The position numbers and the translations under genes were made by a program. The notes beneath the pieces were generated by a model that saw nothing but the letters and a program-made list of their open reading frames with translations, had not been told where the DNA came from and searched no databases. Positions 34,721-46,564 of a stretch of DNA of 64,000 nucleotides are shown here, one piece after another (position 1 is the stretch's first letter; each line of letters opens with the position of its first letter). Source of the DNA: Mucor racemosus (lineage: Eukaryota > Mucoromycota > Mucoromycetes > Mucorales > Mucoraceae). The stretch lies in assembly GCA_027405735.1 (NCBI GenBank), contig JAPEHQ010000001.1:1302001-1366000 (forward strand). The letters run 5' to 3'.

Positions 34721-35879
34721 AAAGTATGGAACTTGGCTTGGTGGCATACAACGTGCAGGATAATAAATAATAAATTGACGGAAGCTACATACCTTTGGGC
34801 ATTATTCTTAAGATTTTATATATAAAGTGTTTCTTGAGTGAAGAGTGGTATGCTTTAAATAGTATTATTGTTCATGCAGTAATAATTACCCTAAAGTCCT
34901 TTTTTAAGGATAAGTTAAAGTTGGTGACAGACCAACTTCTAACTGATAACGACTGAAGCAGGAACTGATAGAAATCCAAATATGATTAACGATGTTATTC
35001 GCTGAGCTCTTTTCAAGTCTTTCTGAAAAATGATTAAATATATTCCATTATGTATGCCTTTATGTTACAATTAGCAATACTCTATTTGATACTTATTGAA
35101 TTAAAACCAAAATCAAAATATACCGCAGACAGTAGTAGGCCTACAAAGCTACAATACAGTTTACATTATTAAATTATTGCATGCAGAATATGTCTACTTT
35201 TGTAAAATTTCTTGTGCTTGTAAAATAAGTTATTCATAAAAAAAATGGATTTCCGAAATAGCACTAAAAATACTGGAGTAGAGAAAAGAAGAAAACAATT
35301 GGTAGTCTTTTGAAAGCTGTGCGTAGAAAGATCAAACGAAAAAAAAGCCGAGGGGGTGATTAGCTGCGCTTCTAGCCCGGCAAACACAAGTTCCGAAGAA
35401 AATCCGTTTACACGAGTTTCGAACCCACAACCTCTCCGTTTGAACTAGCTGTAAAGCGCATAAGTCTAGCAACTAGGACAAACGTCCCCTCTATGCTTGC
35501 TTTTTTTAATTGCCGTCCTTCTACTTATCTGTTATTTTGTTTTCCTCCTCGATTTGTGCAATATTGAATATTGAGTAATTTGACCATATTTTTTTCTTTG
35601 GTATATAGTACTGCTATTTGCTGAGTATCAGTAGCAATTTGGTTTACAAAAAAACCTTTATTCTTGACCAAAATATAAAGAAAAATCTGCCATTTTTGCC
35701 ATATATGATGTAATTATGCTAGGTACTACAATAATGCAAAACTGATTTTATTTCACTAGAAAATATAATAGCTGAAGTTTCCAGTGAGCATATAATCAAG
35801 AGATACAAAATAACGCTACGTATATATACAAAAACTTAGTAGTAGATAAAACGTGTATATATATATAATCACAAAAAAT
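34721..35879. other. Intergenic, mostly unique
   Basis: No protein-coding gene. A tRNA-like segment is listed separately. Confidence 0.5.
35398..35487 (-). other. Degenerate tRNA-like sequence
   Basis: On the minus strand, CGTTTGT near 35,484 can pair with GTAAACG near 35,403 as an acceptor stem, a GGTTCGAAAC box resembles the T-loop/B box, and TAGTTGCTAGAC resembles an A box. The anticodon stem does not pair, so this looks like a decayed tRNA or the tRNA-derived head of a SINE and not a working tRNA. Confidence 0.3.
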
Positions 35880-36214
35880 TTATATTCGATAAAATTTACG
35901 GTCATCAATGTTGAAAATACTAGATCTCCTCCTATCTCCACAAGAAAATATTATCTGCTAAGACAGTATATATAATAAAAATTGATTTTTAGATTTTTTC
36001 CATGTAGAAGCTAAACAATCACACTGTATGATACTCGTGTAATTATTTTTCTTTATTAATTGATCAATAAAAAAAATTACAATTTATTTTTTTTGTTCTG
36101 TCCTTTACAACCTATTTTGACTTGCTGTAGTACGCAAAAAAACTACGTTCAATAAGTTAAAATGAATTCTAATATTAAATTTAAATTTTCAAAAAAATTC
36201 ATAGTTTCAATCTT
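35880..36214 (-). repeat. Repeat Y, copy 1
   Basis: Reverse complement of 47,790-48,110 (shared CGGTCATCAATGTTGAAAAT, TCTCCACAAGAAAAT, CTACGTTCAATAAG). It directly continues repeat F copy 3, as Y copy 2 continues F copy 4. Confidence 0.8.
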
Positions 36215-37425
36215 CAAAACCAGAGCGTGCCTTCTTTTCTATAACCAACCTCATGATAAATATTTTTCATGATATACCTTAGAGACCACAAAATAGATAT
36301 AAATTAGTCGCATTATGCTAGCTATTCCTGAATTCATGTTATATCTCATGAAAGGCTCAAAAACACGTAAAATCCACTACTTTTTCCTTGGAAACTGGGT
36401 TTCACTTTTCATCGCTGCTATACTTTTTTTTTTCACTAAATAACACCAAGAAAAAATTATATGCCAATGTACCTGAGATGTTCAGCTTTAATCCAAAAAT
36501 GAGTATCCGAAAATATCCTATTTTTTGCAGTTAGTATTAATTTTTCAGTGCTAAGGTTTTAGATTTTTTACGCGTATTTCACTGCTAATGGATTGAAAAC
36601 TTTGAGGCTTCATATCTCTAGAAATAATTAAGCTATACTAACACTTTCTAATAATGAAACTTACTTGTTTTAAAGCGCTCTATAACATAGTTAAGTATAA
36701 AAAAATTCTGAGAAGTTTTATTTTTTTTCATTTTTTTTGGCATTTTTGTAGTAGATTTCAAACTATTTGTTAAATTGAGTAGCGGTTTTTTTTACTCATG
36801 TCACCAAGTGCGTTGAGCTCTCTTGGATCCAATTTTTTTTTTTCAAAATATTGATTTTTCGTGGAGATATCCTCAAAAATGTGTTCAAAAAGATACCTTT
36901 ATTTCTAGCTTCCATTTTTCCCTTATATACCCTCATCCCAAATTCTGAATCTGAAAAAATTTGGACAAAAATCTGTTTTTCTCTACAAGAAATGCAGCTA
37001 GAAGATTCCGCAATAGCTCAATCGATAGATCATGTTATTGCGCATCATTTCAACTACTCATATATTAATATGTTTATCAAAATTAATGTGGATCTTCAAA
37101 AAACCTCCAAAATTTCAATTGTATTTTACGCAAAATTTAATGTAAAACGTTTGTCTAAATTTTATTTAGATGGATGCAGAATCAAAAACTGTACAAAAAC
37201 TACTTAATATGCTAGGTCGACTTACTTTGCAGTTCATGAGCCATTAAACAATTTTGGTTTTTTTAACAATTTTTCATTGATTTCAACAAATAAATTTTGG
37301 AACCCCGTGATGATAGGTTTTAAGCTGTGATAAAAACTATTATTTTGATTATCTCGACGAAAAATCAATATTTTTTGCTAAAACAAAAAATACAGAGTAT
37401 CTTGGAGTTGTATCTATCGTATTTA
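36215..37425 (-). repeat. Repeat F, copy 3
   Basis: Full-length inverted copy; with repeat Y it forms a 1.5-kb inverted duplicate of 46,565-48,110. Confidence 0.85.
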
Positions 37426-39193
37426 AAAAATTTACATAATTCGACTCAATATTGGGCGAAGATATTCGAAAACCATTTAAAAACCGCCTGAAACCTACAT
37501 TTTACAACAGTAAAAAATCGATAACAGAAGCCTTATCTTAGGGATTTTGAAACCCAATAACTTCCAACTTTACATGAGAGTAGGGATAAATCTTTGTCAC
37601 GCTGATATCAAAGAGCTACGTTCATAAGCTATTGTATATTGAGAAAGCCGTCGCCAAAATCCATCCAAAAAAGCTTACTGCTCATTTTTATTGAAAACAA
37701 TTTAAATACAATCTCTATGAATACTAATCCAAGTAATCTGCCACTCTTTATGGATATAGATATGGATAATAGTACAAGCATTTCAGTTATTATCGGCCGT
37801 CCATGAGTCAATGTGCATTCGGTGAGTTTGAGCAACAAGTCGGCTACCTGTTATTTATACCTATCAAGATTAATAAGCCCACCAGTTCTCCCCGAATATG
37901 GATCCAAATGAGATCTCGTTGCAATAGTAAGTACTTCTAGTGCTGATCCACAGAACTGCAAAAGGTTCAGCCTTCTCGAATTGCTCTGGAAATGAGGAAA
38001 TGAAAATGAGCACCTTTTTAAGCTATTTTGTATCAATTGTTTCAGGTATTCTTTGAAACTTTTTATAAAATCAAGTAATGATTCGAAATTGAATTTTGAA
38101 GCTGCACTTAATGCATAGTAGATGTGCGAAGAACATATACTGATTTCATTAGTTAACAGCTGTTTCTGAAGGATTATTGGACACGGTTTTGAAAAAAAAA
38201 ACCCCCCTTCTTCTGCTTGAAAGAAATTTAGTAACTGGAAAAATGCTTTAGAGGTGAAATTTCCCTTTTTTTTGAAGAAATAAAATACATAAAATAGCCA
38301 TCATTCATCATCAAAATTCAAATATAAAAAGAAGTAGGGAAAATGTGCTTCTATATCCTTTTTTTTTTCAAATCCCATTCAAAAATTAAGAAGAGAAGTA
38401 GGGATTAATCAATAACTATTTGAGATATCACTCTACAAAGTCATCGGATCTAATTACTAAGCTTCCAATGTCTGATTATTTTAAAGAAAACAATGCTGTG
38501 ATGCTTATGCGTGGCATGTTGATCAAATGTATGAATTTGTTTTAGGAAGTGAAAGTGGAGCAGGCTTTACTCAACGCTAATGATTGTGAGATTCATCAAC
38601 ATTCGACTTGTTGAAATTCCGACCCTTCATCTTGTTCATCCATGCAACATTCCTGACCCATCTTTATGATTTATCCTTCCTAGTTACGTTTATTAACACA
38701 CATGATAATATAATGATTAGTGTAAATGACATATATATCCAATGAGGCCATTGTTGTGTATGAAAATATAAACAAAAGACATGGGAATTTTATAAGGTAC
38801 ACAAAAAACCATTTGTAAATCTTCGATGTATACAATTACATACTGAAGAATATGAAACGGTGTCACAAATTAAAGCTTATAACATAAAGAGAGCAAATGT
38901 CCGTGCTGTACTGATTTTCACAGATTTACTTGTCAATGCTGCTACATTTAATTAGTTTGATAACACACAACAGCAAGGCAGTAAAATATTAGGTTCAGGA
39001 ACGTCCATCAAGAGAAAATTAAAATTAAAAAAAGAAAACGAGGAAATCATTTAATTTATACAAGGTATAATTAGATAAGGTATTTTTTTCATTCAAATCC
39101 TTAAATTGTTTTACCGAAGATTTTTATGATTTTTATAAAAAAAGGATCAACTGTTCAACAGTTTTTATCCATATAAATCTTTTCTTTAATAAT
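37426..39193. other. Intergenic; part related to 9.2-10.0 kb
   Basis: 37,430-37,870 resembles 9,190-9,517 joined to 9,882-10,030 and therefore shows the arrangement without the LTR-like insertion. From 37,900 to 39,193 no gene is supported; short conceptual frames around 38,480-38,600 are broken. Confidence 0.55.
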
Positions 39194-39962
39194 TTATTGC
39201 TTCTTGGCAGCCTCCTCAGCTTCTCTAATACGTCTACGCTTAATCATGGTGTTCATATAAGTACCGAAAACTACAACGAAAAAATCAAAATGTCAATATC
39301 AACCAATTCATTTGATCCCGATTTAACTTACCGAATGCGATCAAATTGAAGAAAGGAACCCAAGTAGTAGGGGCCAAAAAGTTTTGGGCAAAGGTCATAC
39401 TTAAGGGAGAAATGACCCAAGAGACCTTTTGCATAGGCAAAAGACCGTTCTTGATGTTTGCCTTTAATTGTGCAGGGGAACGAACACCAGCCATAATAGC
39501 CATTGCAGTTAAATAGACTAAACAATAGCGACATTTAATCTCAATTTTATACTACTCTCTATATAATAATGCACTAACCTGAGTTCATAATGGGTGAAAT
39601 GATCAAATTGGAGAAGAGAAGTTGACCAATCTTGACACTAGTACCTGTCTTTCCAGCAAAGACTTTATTCATGATTTCATACATGAAATGACTGAGAGGT
39701 CCAGAGACGAATAAACCTATAAAATTGCCGCTGCTTTATTACAATGAGATCATAGTATACATTATGTATGCATACCATATGCAGCCATTTGAATAATTCT
39801 CTTGTCAAATTTCTTTGCTCCAGACAATTTTTGTGCTGTCAATTCTTGAAGACCAGACAATACACCAGATGTGCAAGCCTTTGTACGGAGAGGAGAAGCA
39901 GCAAGATTAGAAAGATACCATGCAAGGAAAACCTTTGCGTTGTTTGATACAGGAGAAGACAT
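39194..39962 (-). CDS. Mpv17/PMP22-family membrane protein
   Basis: Exons 39962-39776, 39716-39579, 39517-39332 and 39270-39194 (minus) give 195 residues. Mpv17/PMP22/Sym1 proteins are four-helix membrane proteins of mitochondria or peroxisomes. Family marks include an N-terminal WYLSNLAASPLRTKACTSG segment with a leading Leu/Pro/Thr-Lys pattern, GPLSHFMYEIM (the usual GP-x-H-x-W/Y-Y motif), and the C-terminal Q-N-FLAPTTWVPFFNLIAFVFG, close to the family WP-x-x-Q-x-x-NF region. The basic tail KRRRIREAEEAAKKQ is presumably soluble. Which organelle it serves cannot be told from sequence; fungal relatives include Sym1 and the Woronin-sorting-complex class, and the latter fits this size less well in a non-ascomycete. 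Confidence 0.9.
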
Positions 39963-40328
39963 TATAAGAAATTGAAAAAAGAGAGAGGAAAGAAAGGAAG
40001 AAAGAGAGATAGAGAAAAACTCACGTTATCTAAGCAAATATATATTTCTAAAAGAATCTCCATAAAAATATACTCTCCCCCAGTTTTTTTTTAGTGTCGG
40101 AGTGGTGTACGGCTTGAAATAAAGCTACAAAATACACACACAATATACAAAATGACAATGTGAGAATTGCTCACTTTTGTTACACGCAATTCATTTTTTA
40201 TTTCTTTTTGTACAAGCGAATAAAGTATCTCATATTTTGGACATCTATAGGATATTTTAAGTGGTCAGGATGTCTATTTAATAATTTAGTTAGAAAATGC
40301 GTTTTGTGTATAAAAAGAAAATCAACAT

Positions 40329-41321
40329 TTACCGATACCAGCGAGAATCCTCACCAACTACTAATTCCAAATCTTGAATTGCATCCAGTAACATGTAAAC
40401 CATATATGTCTTGTTTCCAACTTTTAAATGAGAAAATGATCCAGCAGATTCAACCACCTGATATAATTTTGGGAATTAATAGCCATTCACACACTCTTTT
40501 TATATACACACATACCAGCAAATGGGCTCCTTTTTTCATTGATTTCACCATTTTTTGTATTAAGGCCATAGCTGCTGCCTTTTTAACAAACAATTCATTC
40601 ATAACAAACATAAATGTAATTAAATCTGCTTCTTGTAATCTTCTATCAATCTCATGATTATCAACATCCAATACATCGCTTTGTTCATATGTGCATTGCA
40701 ATTGTTTTTCGTTCAATAACCACTTTTCTCTGATTGTATTTTCAAATGAATCTAGCACAGATTTATATTCACCAATATCTTGCATAATTAATTTAACTTG
40801 TTGGCGTTCGGCAGGTACTCTCGTCATGGCAGCGGCAATTGCTGCCAATTCTGAACCGGAACCAGAGCCGACACAGTAAATTCGGCTACGTTTGGTCAGA
40901 AATTTCAAAAGCTGAGGTCTACAAAATATTTCAAAATAACACAATGCTCTTCCAGGCACATAAGCTGCTGTGTACACTTCTAAATTGACTGCATCTGTAA
41001 AAATGCCTTCATAATCACGTTGAACAAAACTATGTTTAATCATTTGCAGGATTTTAAAGAAATCTTTACGGGCAAATGTTGTCATACAGGCCTTGCGAAT
41101 CATTGCTAATATACCTATTGATGGGCGTATAAGCTTTTTATGCTCATGTATACATTTGTGTATGACTTACTTTGTTCGGGATCAGTGCCTAAAATCTTCC
41201 AACGTTCTTTAAGAGCAACCTTATCATATGAAGCCTTGGGTTTTGATGTCTTTTCTGGTACTGTAGCGTCATTTTTCAAGGATAAATCCTTTAATGAATC
41301 AGTTAATTCGTTGGTACTCAT
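40329..41321 (-). CDS. BMT6: Bmt6-like 25S rRNA methyltransferase
   Basis: Exons 41321-41171, 41114-40516 and 40457-40329 (minus) give 292 residues. The family (yeast Bmt6) methylates a uridine at N3 in large-subunit rRNA. The SAM-binding loop reads IYCVGSGSGSELAA, followed by an acidic QDIGEY strand, SDVLDVDN, and the telling LITFMFVMNELF. The last exon supplies VVESAGSFSHLKVG and ends in EDSRWYR, matching the family's C-terminal D-S-x-W-[FY]-R. It is shorter than yeast Bmt6. The frame AHLL/VVES across the last intron confirms that exon. It is transcribed away from the Fpg gene, with only 245 bp between start codons. Confidence 0.78.
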
Positions 41322-41566
41322 TTACTAAAAAAAACCCCCAATCGATATGTCCAAACTGCAAACAAGGAGAAAAAGCTAAATAGTCAAATTTTACTTTTTT
41401 TAAGCCACTGCTTCTTTGACATGAATTCACAGTGCACTGAAGGATCGAAGATCGATGATCGAAGATCGGAGGTTCGGAGATGATGAGCAATGATGATGAG
41501 CAGCACATTTCGTATGCAAAAGGTAGTAGATTCTTCTTTCGCTTTCATTATATACTATAAACAATC
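41322..41566. promoter_or_regulatory. Divergent promoter with GATCGA repeats
   Basis: A 245-bp spacer between the start codons of the Bmt6-like and Fpg genes. At 41443-41469 the motif GATCGAAGATCG occurs twice in direct tandem (separated by AT), making overlapping GATC palindromes; ATGATGAGCA repeats follow. This may serve both genes, but no known factor site was matched. Confidence 0.4.
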
Positions 41567-42957
41567 ATGCCTGAAATTGCAGAGGTAAACTACTGAATTG
41601 TCAGACATTGCAAAATATTGATAAAATAGCTTTAGGTTGAGCGTGCTCGTCTTCGTATTCATAGACAATGCATAAATTATAAAATTACAAATGTGGAGGC
41701 GGTAAGCATGATTTTAACTACTACGGACATTTGATACATTTAATGAATTATAACAGAAACCCGATACAAATATATTCAAAGGCATATCTCCTGATGATTT
41801 TGCAAAAACAATCATGAACAAGACACTTGTTGATACTAAAAGATGGGGAAAATACTTTATTTTGAGTAATAATTAGTCAACCTGTTATATATTTTGAATT
41901 AATCCATGATCAATTAGTTTTTGATAAAGAGCCTCATCTAGTTGCTCATTTGGGTATGACTGGAGGTATTCGAGTAAAGTATTATATCAGAGAAGAAAGT
42001 ACGTAAATGATTAATAATATGATTTTTAGTTTGAACATGAAGAACTAGATAAAGGTTTAGAATGGCCACCTCGTTTTCACAAATTACTAGTAACTTTTAC
42101 AGACCCAAACACTAAAAAACAAGTTCATTTCGGCTACAAGGATCCACTTCGATGGGGAAAACTTCGATTAGTATCCGGCGATCCATTAACATCTGATCCA
42201 ATTAATAAGCTGGGATTTGACCCTGTTTTAGGACTACCTGATCTAGAAACCTTTAAATTAAAGGTGCAAAGACGATCGGTTCCTGTCAAAGCATTGCTAT
42301 TAGATCAGTCTTTTTCTGCAGGTGTTGGTAATTGGGTTGCAGACGAAATTTTGTATCAAGCTATGATTCACCCTGCTCAATATACAAATACATTAACTGA
42401 AAAAGAATTGGATGATATGTATTATAAAATGAAATCTATTTGTGAAATTGCTGTAGAAGCAGAAGCAGATGAGAGTAAGTTTCCTGATGATTGGTTAATG
42501 AAGCATCGATGGAATAAAGGCAAGAAAAATGAAAATAAAGGGAGATTACCTAATGGTCTCTTATTACAATTTGAGACAGTAAGCTTTGCGGCATTTACTT
42601 TTCAATGCTTAATTTTTTAACATTTACAATTAGGTCGGTGGAAGAACATCTGCATTTGCTCCCGAAAGGCAAATTTTGAGGATATCTGAAGAAAATAACA
42701 AGGTTTCTGTCAAAAGAAAGCGAACAACTACTGTTAAAAAGCAAGAAATCGTCAATAACAATAAAATCAAAGATGAAGAAGATGATTATTCCGTTTCTAC
42801 AAATAAGAAAAAGAAGGCCAAAGCTATCAAAAAAGATATGCTTCTCAAGGCAGAAATCAAGGAAGAAGATCCCGATGAAATCATAACCAAAACAGCTGTT
42901 CGTGCAATATCTTCAAGGTATAATTTTAGACGTCAAGTTGGAATAAAGAATGCATAA
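41567..42957 (+). CDS. Formamidopyrimidine-DNA glycosylase (Fpg/Nei family)
   Basis: Exons 41567-41584, 41636-41701, 41757-41865, 41918-41973, 42030-42578 and 42634-42957 give 373 residues. It removes oxidised purines such as FapyG from DNA and nicks the abasic site. The catalytic N-terminal Pro2-Glu3 is present (MPEIAEVERAR), as is a Lys (Lys60, RWGKYF), HLGMTGG, and the helix-two-turn-helix DQSFSAGVGNWVADEIL. In place of a zinc finger it has VGGRTSAFAPERQ, the zincless form of fungal and plant Fpg. The C-terminal ~95 residues are Lys-rich, likely for nuclear import or DNA contact. Exon 4 was ended at GGIR because only that junction keeps the frame; its exact donor is the least certain point. 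Confidence 0.9.
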
Positions 42958-43444
42958 AAGCATAATACTTTGTTGATTTTACGCATGTTTTTAAAGAATT
43001 GTTGTGGAATCAAAAATAAAGTTAGCGGTTTATGATTTTTGTTATCGATATGTGTTACGTCTGAAGATTGTCATGATATTTATAGTTTTCTTATTACTGT
43101 TGCAAATATATAAAATTGATTCGCCTTTATGTCAAGTACATGGACTCTGAATTTTGTATAAAATTTAGCGTTATTGATTCTTCAAATGATCGTGTAAACT
43201 GTAGAGTCAAGAATACAACTTCTATATTTCTGTGGTTACTTGACTCATATCTTTATAATAAGAATGTCTTAAAATATAGCGATCTTTTGGTTTTCAGCTT
43301 TTGTTTCCTTTAAATTTTCATGCTTTGCAACAATGGATGAGCGTCGATTTAAAAGCCAAATTTTATTTTGTTTGTCAACCCCATAATATAATTTTTGCCT
43401 GCAAATATCGCACCATCTTTTTCTTTTTACTCGAAAATTTCAAG
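42958..43444. other. Intergenic before the SDR gene
   Basis: The SDR frame is open upstream to 43301, but the hydrophobic anchor and conserved region begin after Met at 43445, so upstream Met codons were not used. A 65-codon ORF at 43116-43313 has no motif. Confidence 0.5.
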
Positions 43445-44416
43445 ATGCAAAAGGAACTTATTGCGATAGCTGCAAGTATTCTTGTAGGTCATTACATTTT
43501 CAAACGGAAAAAGGATCGAAAGCATATATTAAAACCACAAGATGAGCGCGTCGTTATCTTGGGTTGTTCTTCTGGTATTGGAAAGGAGTGTGCGCTCAGT
43601 TATGCAGCTCGAGGAGCCAAACTTGTATTATTTGCTCGTAGAAAAGAGTTATTGGAACAATTAAAGAAACAATGTCAAGATGCAGGTTCTCCTCAAGTAG
43701 AATTACTTGCAGGAGACGTGACAGTAGAAGATGATCTGGCTGAATTAGCAAGTTTTACCAAGAATACACTAGGCGAAGTTGTTGATACAGTGATTTACTG
43801 TGCAGGCATGATTTCTGTGAGACCATTTTTAGATGCTTGTGGTATTAAAATCACTAAAGAGGCCACAAATCATCAATACAAAGTAACTGAAGATGGCCAA
43901 GGAAATGGACAACAAATCAATAATGCACTACAAACAATCACTACTATCAATTATTTTTCATCTGTTTGGACAGCACGTTTATTTTTACCATTATTGTTGA
44001 ATTCAGTATCACCAAATTTTATTGTAGTTTCTTCAATGGCAGGCAAAGTAGGAGCACCCACTCGTGGATTATATGCAGGATCAAAGCATGCACTTCATGG
44101 ATTTTTTGATTCTATTCGAGTGGAACTTGCTCCATACAATATTCATATCGGTCTTATTTGTCCAGGCACAGTTGATACAGAGTTACGTCAATCGGCAGTA
44201 GATAAATCATTAGGTGGCGATGGTAATGCTCCCATCGCAGGATCAAAAAAGAACAAATTATCGCCTACCTCAGTTGCTAAACGTATAATAGAAGCATCGG
44301 ATATGAGAGAAAGAGAAATCCTACTCCCAACATGGTTTGGATATGTGGCTGTGTGGGCTAAATTAATCGCGAGTCCGTTAGTCGATTATGCTGCAGCAAG
44401 AAAATACAAAATTTGA
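43445..44416 (+). CDS. Membrane-anchored short-chain dehydrogenase/reductase
   Basis: A single exon gives 323 residues. Classical SDRs use NAD(P)H to reduce or oxidise steroid, lipid or other carbonyl substrates. The cofactor motif is GCSSGIG (residues 40-46), the NAG-like motif is YCAGMIS, and the catalytic triad is Ser196/197 (VVSSMAGK), Tyr210 and Lys214 (YAGSK), followed by CPGTVDTEL. Residues 4-19 form a hydrophobic anchor followed by KRKKDRK, as in ER-membrane members of the DHRS7/11-beta-HSD group. A 35-residue insertion (TKEATNHQYKVTEDGQGNGQ region) between the N-A-G strand and the next helix is longer than usual. Substrate unknown. No intron. Confidence 0.9.
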   Translation: MQKELIAIAASILVGHYIFKRKKDRKHILKPQDERVVILGCSSGIGKECALSYAARGAKLVLFARRKELLEQLKKQCQDAGSPQVELLAGDVTVEDDLAELASFTKNTLGEVVDTVIYCAGMISVRPFLDACGIKITKEATNHQYKVTEDGQGNGQQINNALQTITTINYFSSVWTARLFLPLLLNSVSPNFIVVSSMAGKVGAPTRGLYAGSKHALHGFFDSIRVELAPYNIHIGLICPGTVDTELRQSAVDKSLGGDGNAPIAGSKKNKLSPTSVAKRIIEASDMREREILLPTWFGYVAVWAKLIASPLVDYAAARKYKI

Positions 44417-44565
44417 ATGTGGTGCACGTGCAGTTGGCAGATTCCATTTTATTCTTTCAACACGTGCTTTCATTAAGAGTTTATTATATTTAATTCCATA
44501 GTTATAATGTATTTCTTGTCTCTTTTTTCTTCTTTCTATCCTTTTATTCAATATATTAAAATACC

Positions 44566-45254
44566 ATGGATACACTTATTACAAATTATAATGGAAATGG
44601 CAATAAATCAAATGAATTAGTTGCACCTAATGCGAATTATCCTATCAGGTTACCTGAGCCATTTACAAGTAATAATAATAGTCCTGCAGGCTCACAGCAA
44701 AATTCAAGATCTCCTTCTCCCTCTTCTGCTCCATTTAGACCTTCTCCGTTAGATCATAGACCGGATTTAACTGGTAGACAAAGCTGGAGAAGGGAATCAT
44801 TACCCTCTATTGCTTATATTACACAACAAACTGAAGATCCAATGGTACGTCGCCATTCTATAGCAAATCGACCTTCCAATATGCCATCGGCATTGTTGCA
44901 GGAGAGGCGCCACAGTACCAATGGATCTTACTCTCGGTCCCCAGAATTACGTATTAGTCATAAATTGGCAGAGCGTAAAAGAAGAAAAGAAATGAAGGAT
45001 TTATTTGATGATTTGAGAGAATTATTGCCAATGGATAAAAGCATGAAATCAAGTAAATGGGAAATATTGAGTAAAGGTAAATTATATAATCAAATATATT
45101 ACTACGGAACATGTTATTGACATGTTTTACTTTTCAAGCTGTGGAATACATTGATCGATTACACGAAAAGGAAGTTCGCAGTTTGCATGAAAAAGAGGAA
45201 TTACAGAGAGAATTATCTAGATTGAAGGAATCCTCTTCATCTTCTTTTCACTGA
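44566..45254 (+). CDS. bHLH transcription factor
   Basis: Exons 44566-45076 and 45139-45254 give 208 residues. The basic region is [15 protein letters not shown] with the His, Glu and Arg at the E-box-contacting places, so it should bind CANNTG as a dimer. Helix 1 is [14 protein letters not shown], the loop [10 protein letters not shown] is short, and helix 2 ([14 protein letters not shown]) runs into a short coiled coil ([19 protein letters not shown]). The order [13 protein letters not shown] ... KSSKWE-L matches a conserved fungal bHLH group of unknown targets. The N-terminal ~130 residues are Ser/Pro/Asn-rich and disordered, with RRHSIA-like sites that a basophilic kinase could use. The intron (62 nt) lies before helix 2. 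Confidence 0.88.
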
Positions 45255-45416
45255 TATTCCCCTTTTATCCTCTCTTATTTGTTTGATTACCCCTCTTATT
45301 AACTTGCCCCCCTTTCTTTAAGCAATTCCTATTGAAAAATCAATTTTATCCTTTTTTTTTCTTTCTTTCTCTCTTGTTTGATCTTGTATAGTATCTAAAC
45401 AAAAATACTTTGTTTT

Positions 45417-45887
45417 ATGTACTCTACAATGCATTTCTATTATTATTTAACATTAATTACTTCACTATTTATCATTTGTAATCAAGCACAAGCACAAGCA
45501 CAACAACAAGGCGATGGAATTATGCCAACACCTATAGCAACAACGTTTACTTCATCTAATATAACTTCTACAACTTCCATATCAACAACATCTACTGTTG
45601 TAACCACTAATAATATAACTGCAACAGGGAATTCAACTACTTTATCAATAACTTTATCACCTTCACCTACATCTTTTGTTTTTACCCATTTTCCTTTTCC
45701 AATGCATACGGGATCAAGTTCTTCCATGGTGTCGAGCGCTAGACCTTCTCAATCAGCCCCTCTTCCAGATGATACAATTGGAAAATATGGTCGATTACAT
45801 ATCTCTGGTGCACCTTTCATAATCTTTCCTTCCCCTACTACTTTTTATTTAGCTACTCTATTAGTTTGCTATTATTTTTTTATCTAA
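45417..45887 (+). CDS. Ser/Thr-rich secreted or GPI-anchored protein
   Basis: A single open frame gives 156 residues. It has a signal-peptide-like start (YYYLTLITSLFIICNQAQA), a Thr/Ser-rich middle with N-glycosylation sites (SNITS, NNITA, GNSTT), and a C-terminal hydrophobic tail (PTTFYLATLLVCYYFFI) preceded by ISGAP, a plausible GPI-attachment point. This layout is usual for small fungal cell-wall proteins. I do not recognise a family, and low complexity means the frame could be by chance, but all three parts in the right order argue for a gene. It begins 162 bp after the bHLH stop. Confidence 0.55.
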   Translation: MYSTMHFYYYLTLITSLFIICNQAQAQAQQQGDGIMPTPIATTFTSSNITSTTSISTTSTVVTTNNITATGNSTTLSITLSPSPTSFVFTHFPFPMHTGSSSSMVSSARPSQSAPLPDDTIGKYGRLHISGAPFIIFPSPTTFYLATLLVCYYFFI

Positions 45888-46564
45888 CAGTATCATAAGC
45901 ACAAATAACAAGACAGAGAACAAAAAAGCAACCTACATATATATATATATTCGAAAATACACTACTCCCCTTAATAACAATTTTTTCTTTTTTGCTGTTA
46001 AATTATTTTGCTACTATTTTTTTTGTATTTTAAAAATGAAAGAAAAAAAAATCGAAAAAGAATCTATACATGAATTATATTAAAAATTATTACTATTCAC
46101 CTATATATACAATCGTCAAAACTTTATGCAATGATAACAAAGCAAAGCATTCAAAAAAGGAGTAGATATCGTATTTAGGAGAAGCTGTAGTTCTTAAAAT
46201 ATCTACACATAAACAAACTATTTATACTGGTATACACTTCACTCTATCCCCTGCTTCAGAATATTTCTGTAAAAGAATTTGCATTGTAAGGTCTATTAAT
46301 ATATTCTATTTCCTAAAAAGTGATGTGGAAACTGCTATTCTATGTTAGAATGGGCCTTCGTTACATCGCATGATGCAAAAGAAATGCAAAAACAGAAATT
46401 CATCGTTGATATAATTTATCTTTACCAATTTTAAAAGCTATTGAGATCATAATAGACAAATCAAAGATGCGGTATAATAAATTACTAGATGACTGGTGGT
46501 ATTAACCAATTAGAAATACATAATTAGGCACTTTTTGTTATAATTTTTACATTAGAATATGAAA
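45888..46564. other. Intergenic, no gene seen
   Basis: AT-rich 3' region with a TATATATATA run near 45,940, ending at repeat F copy 4. Confidence 0.5.
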
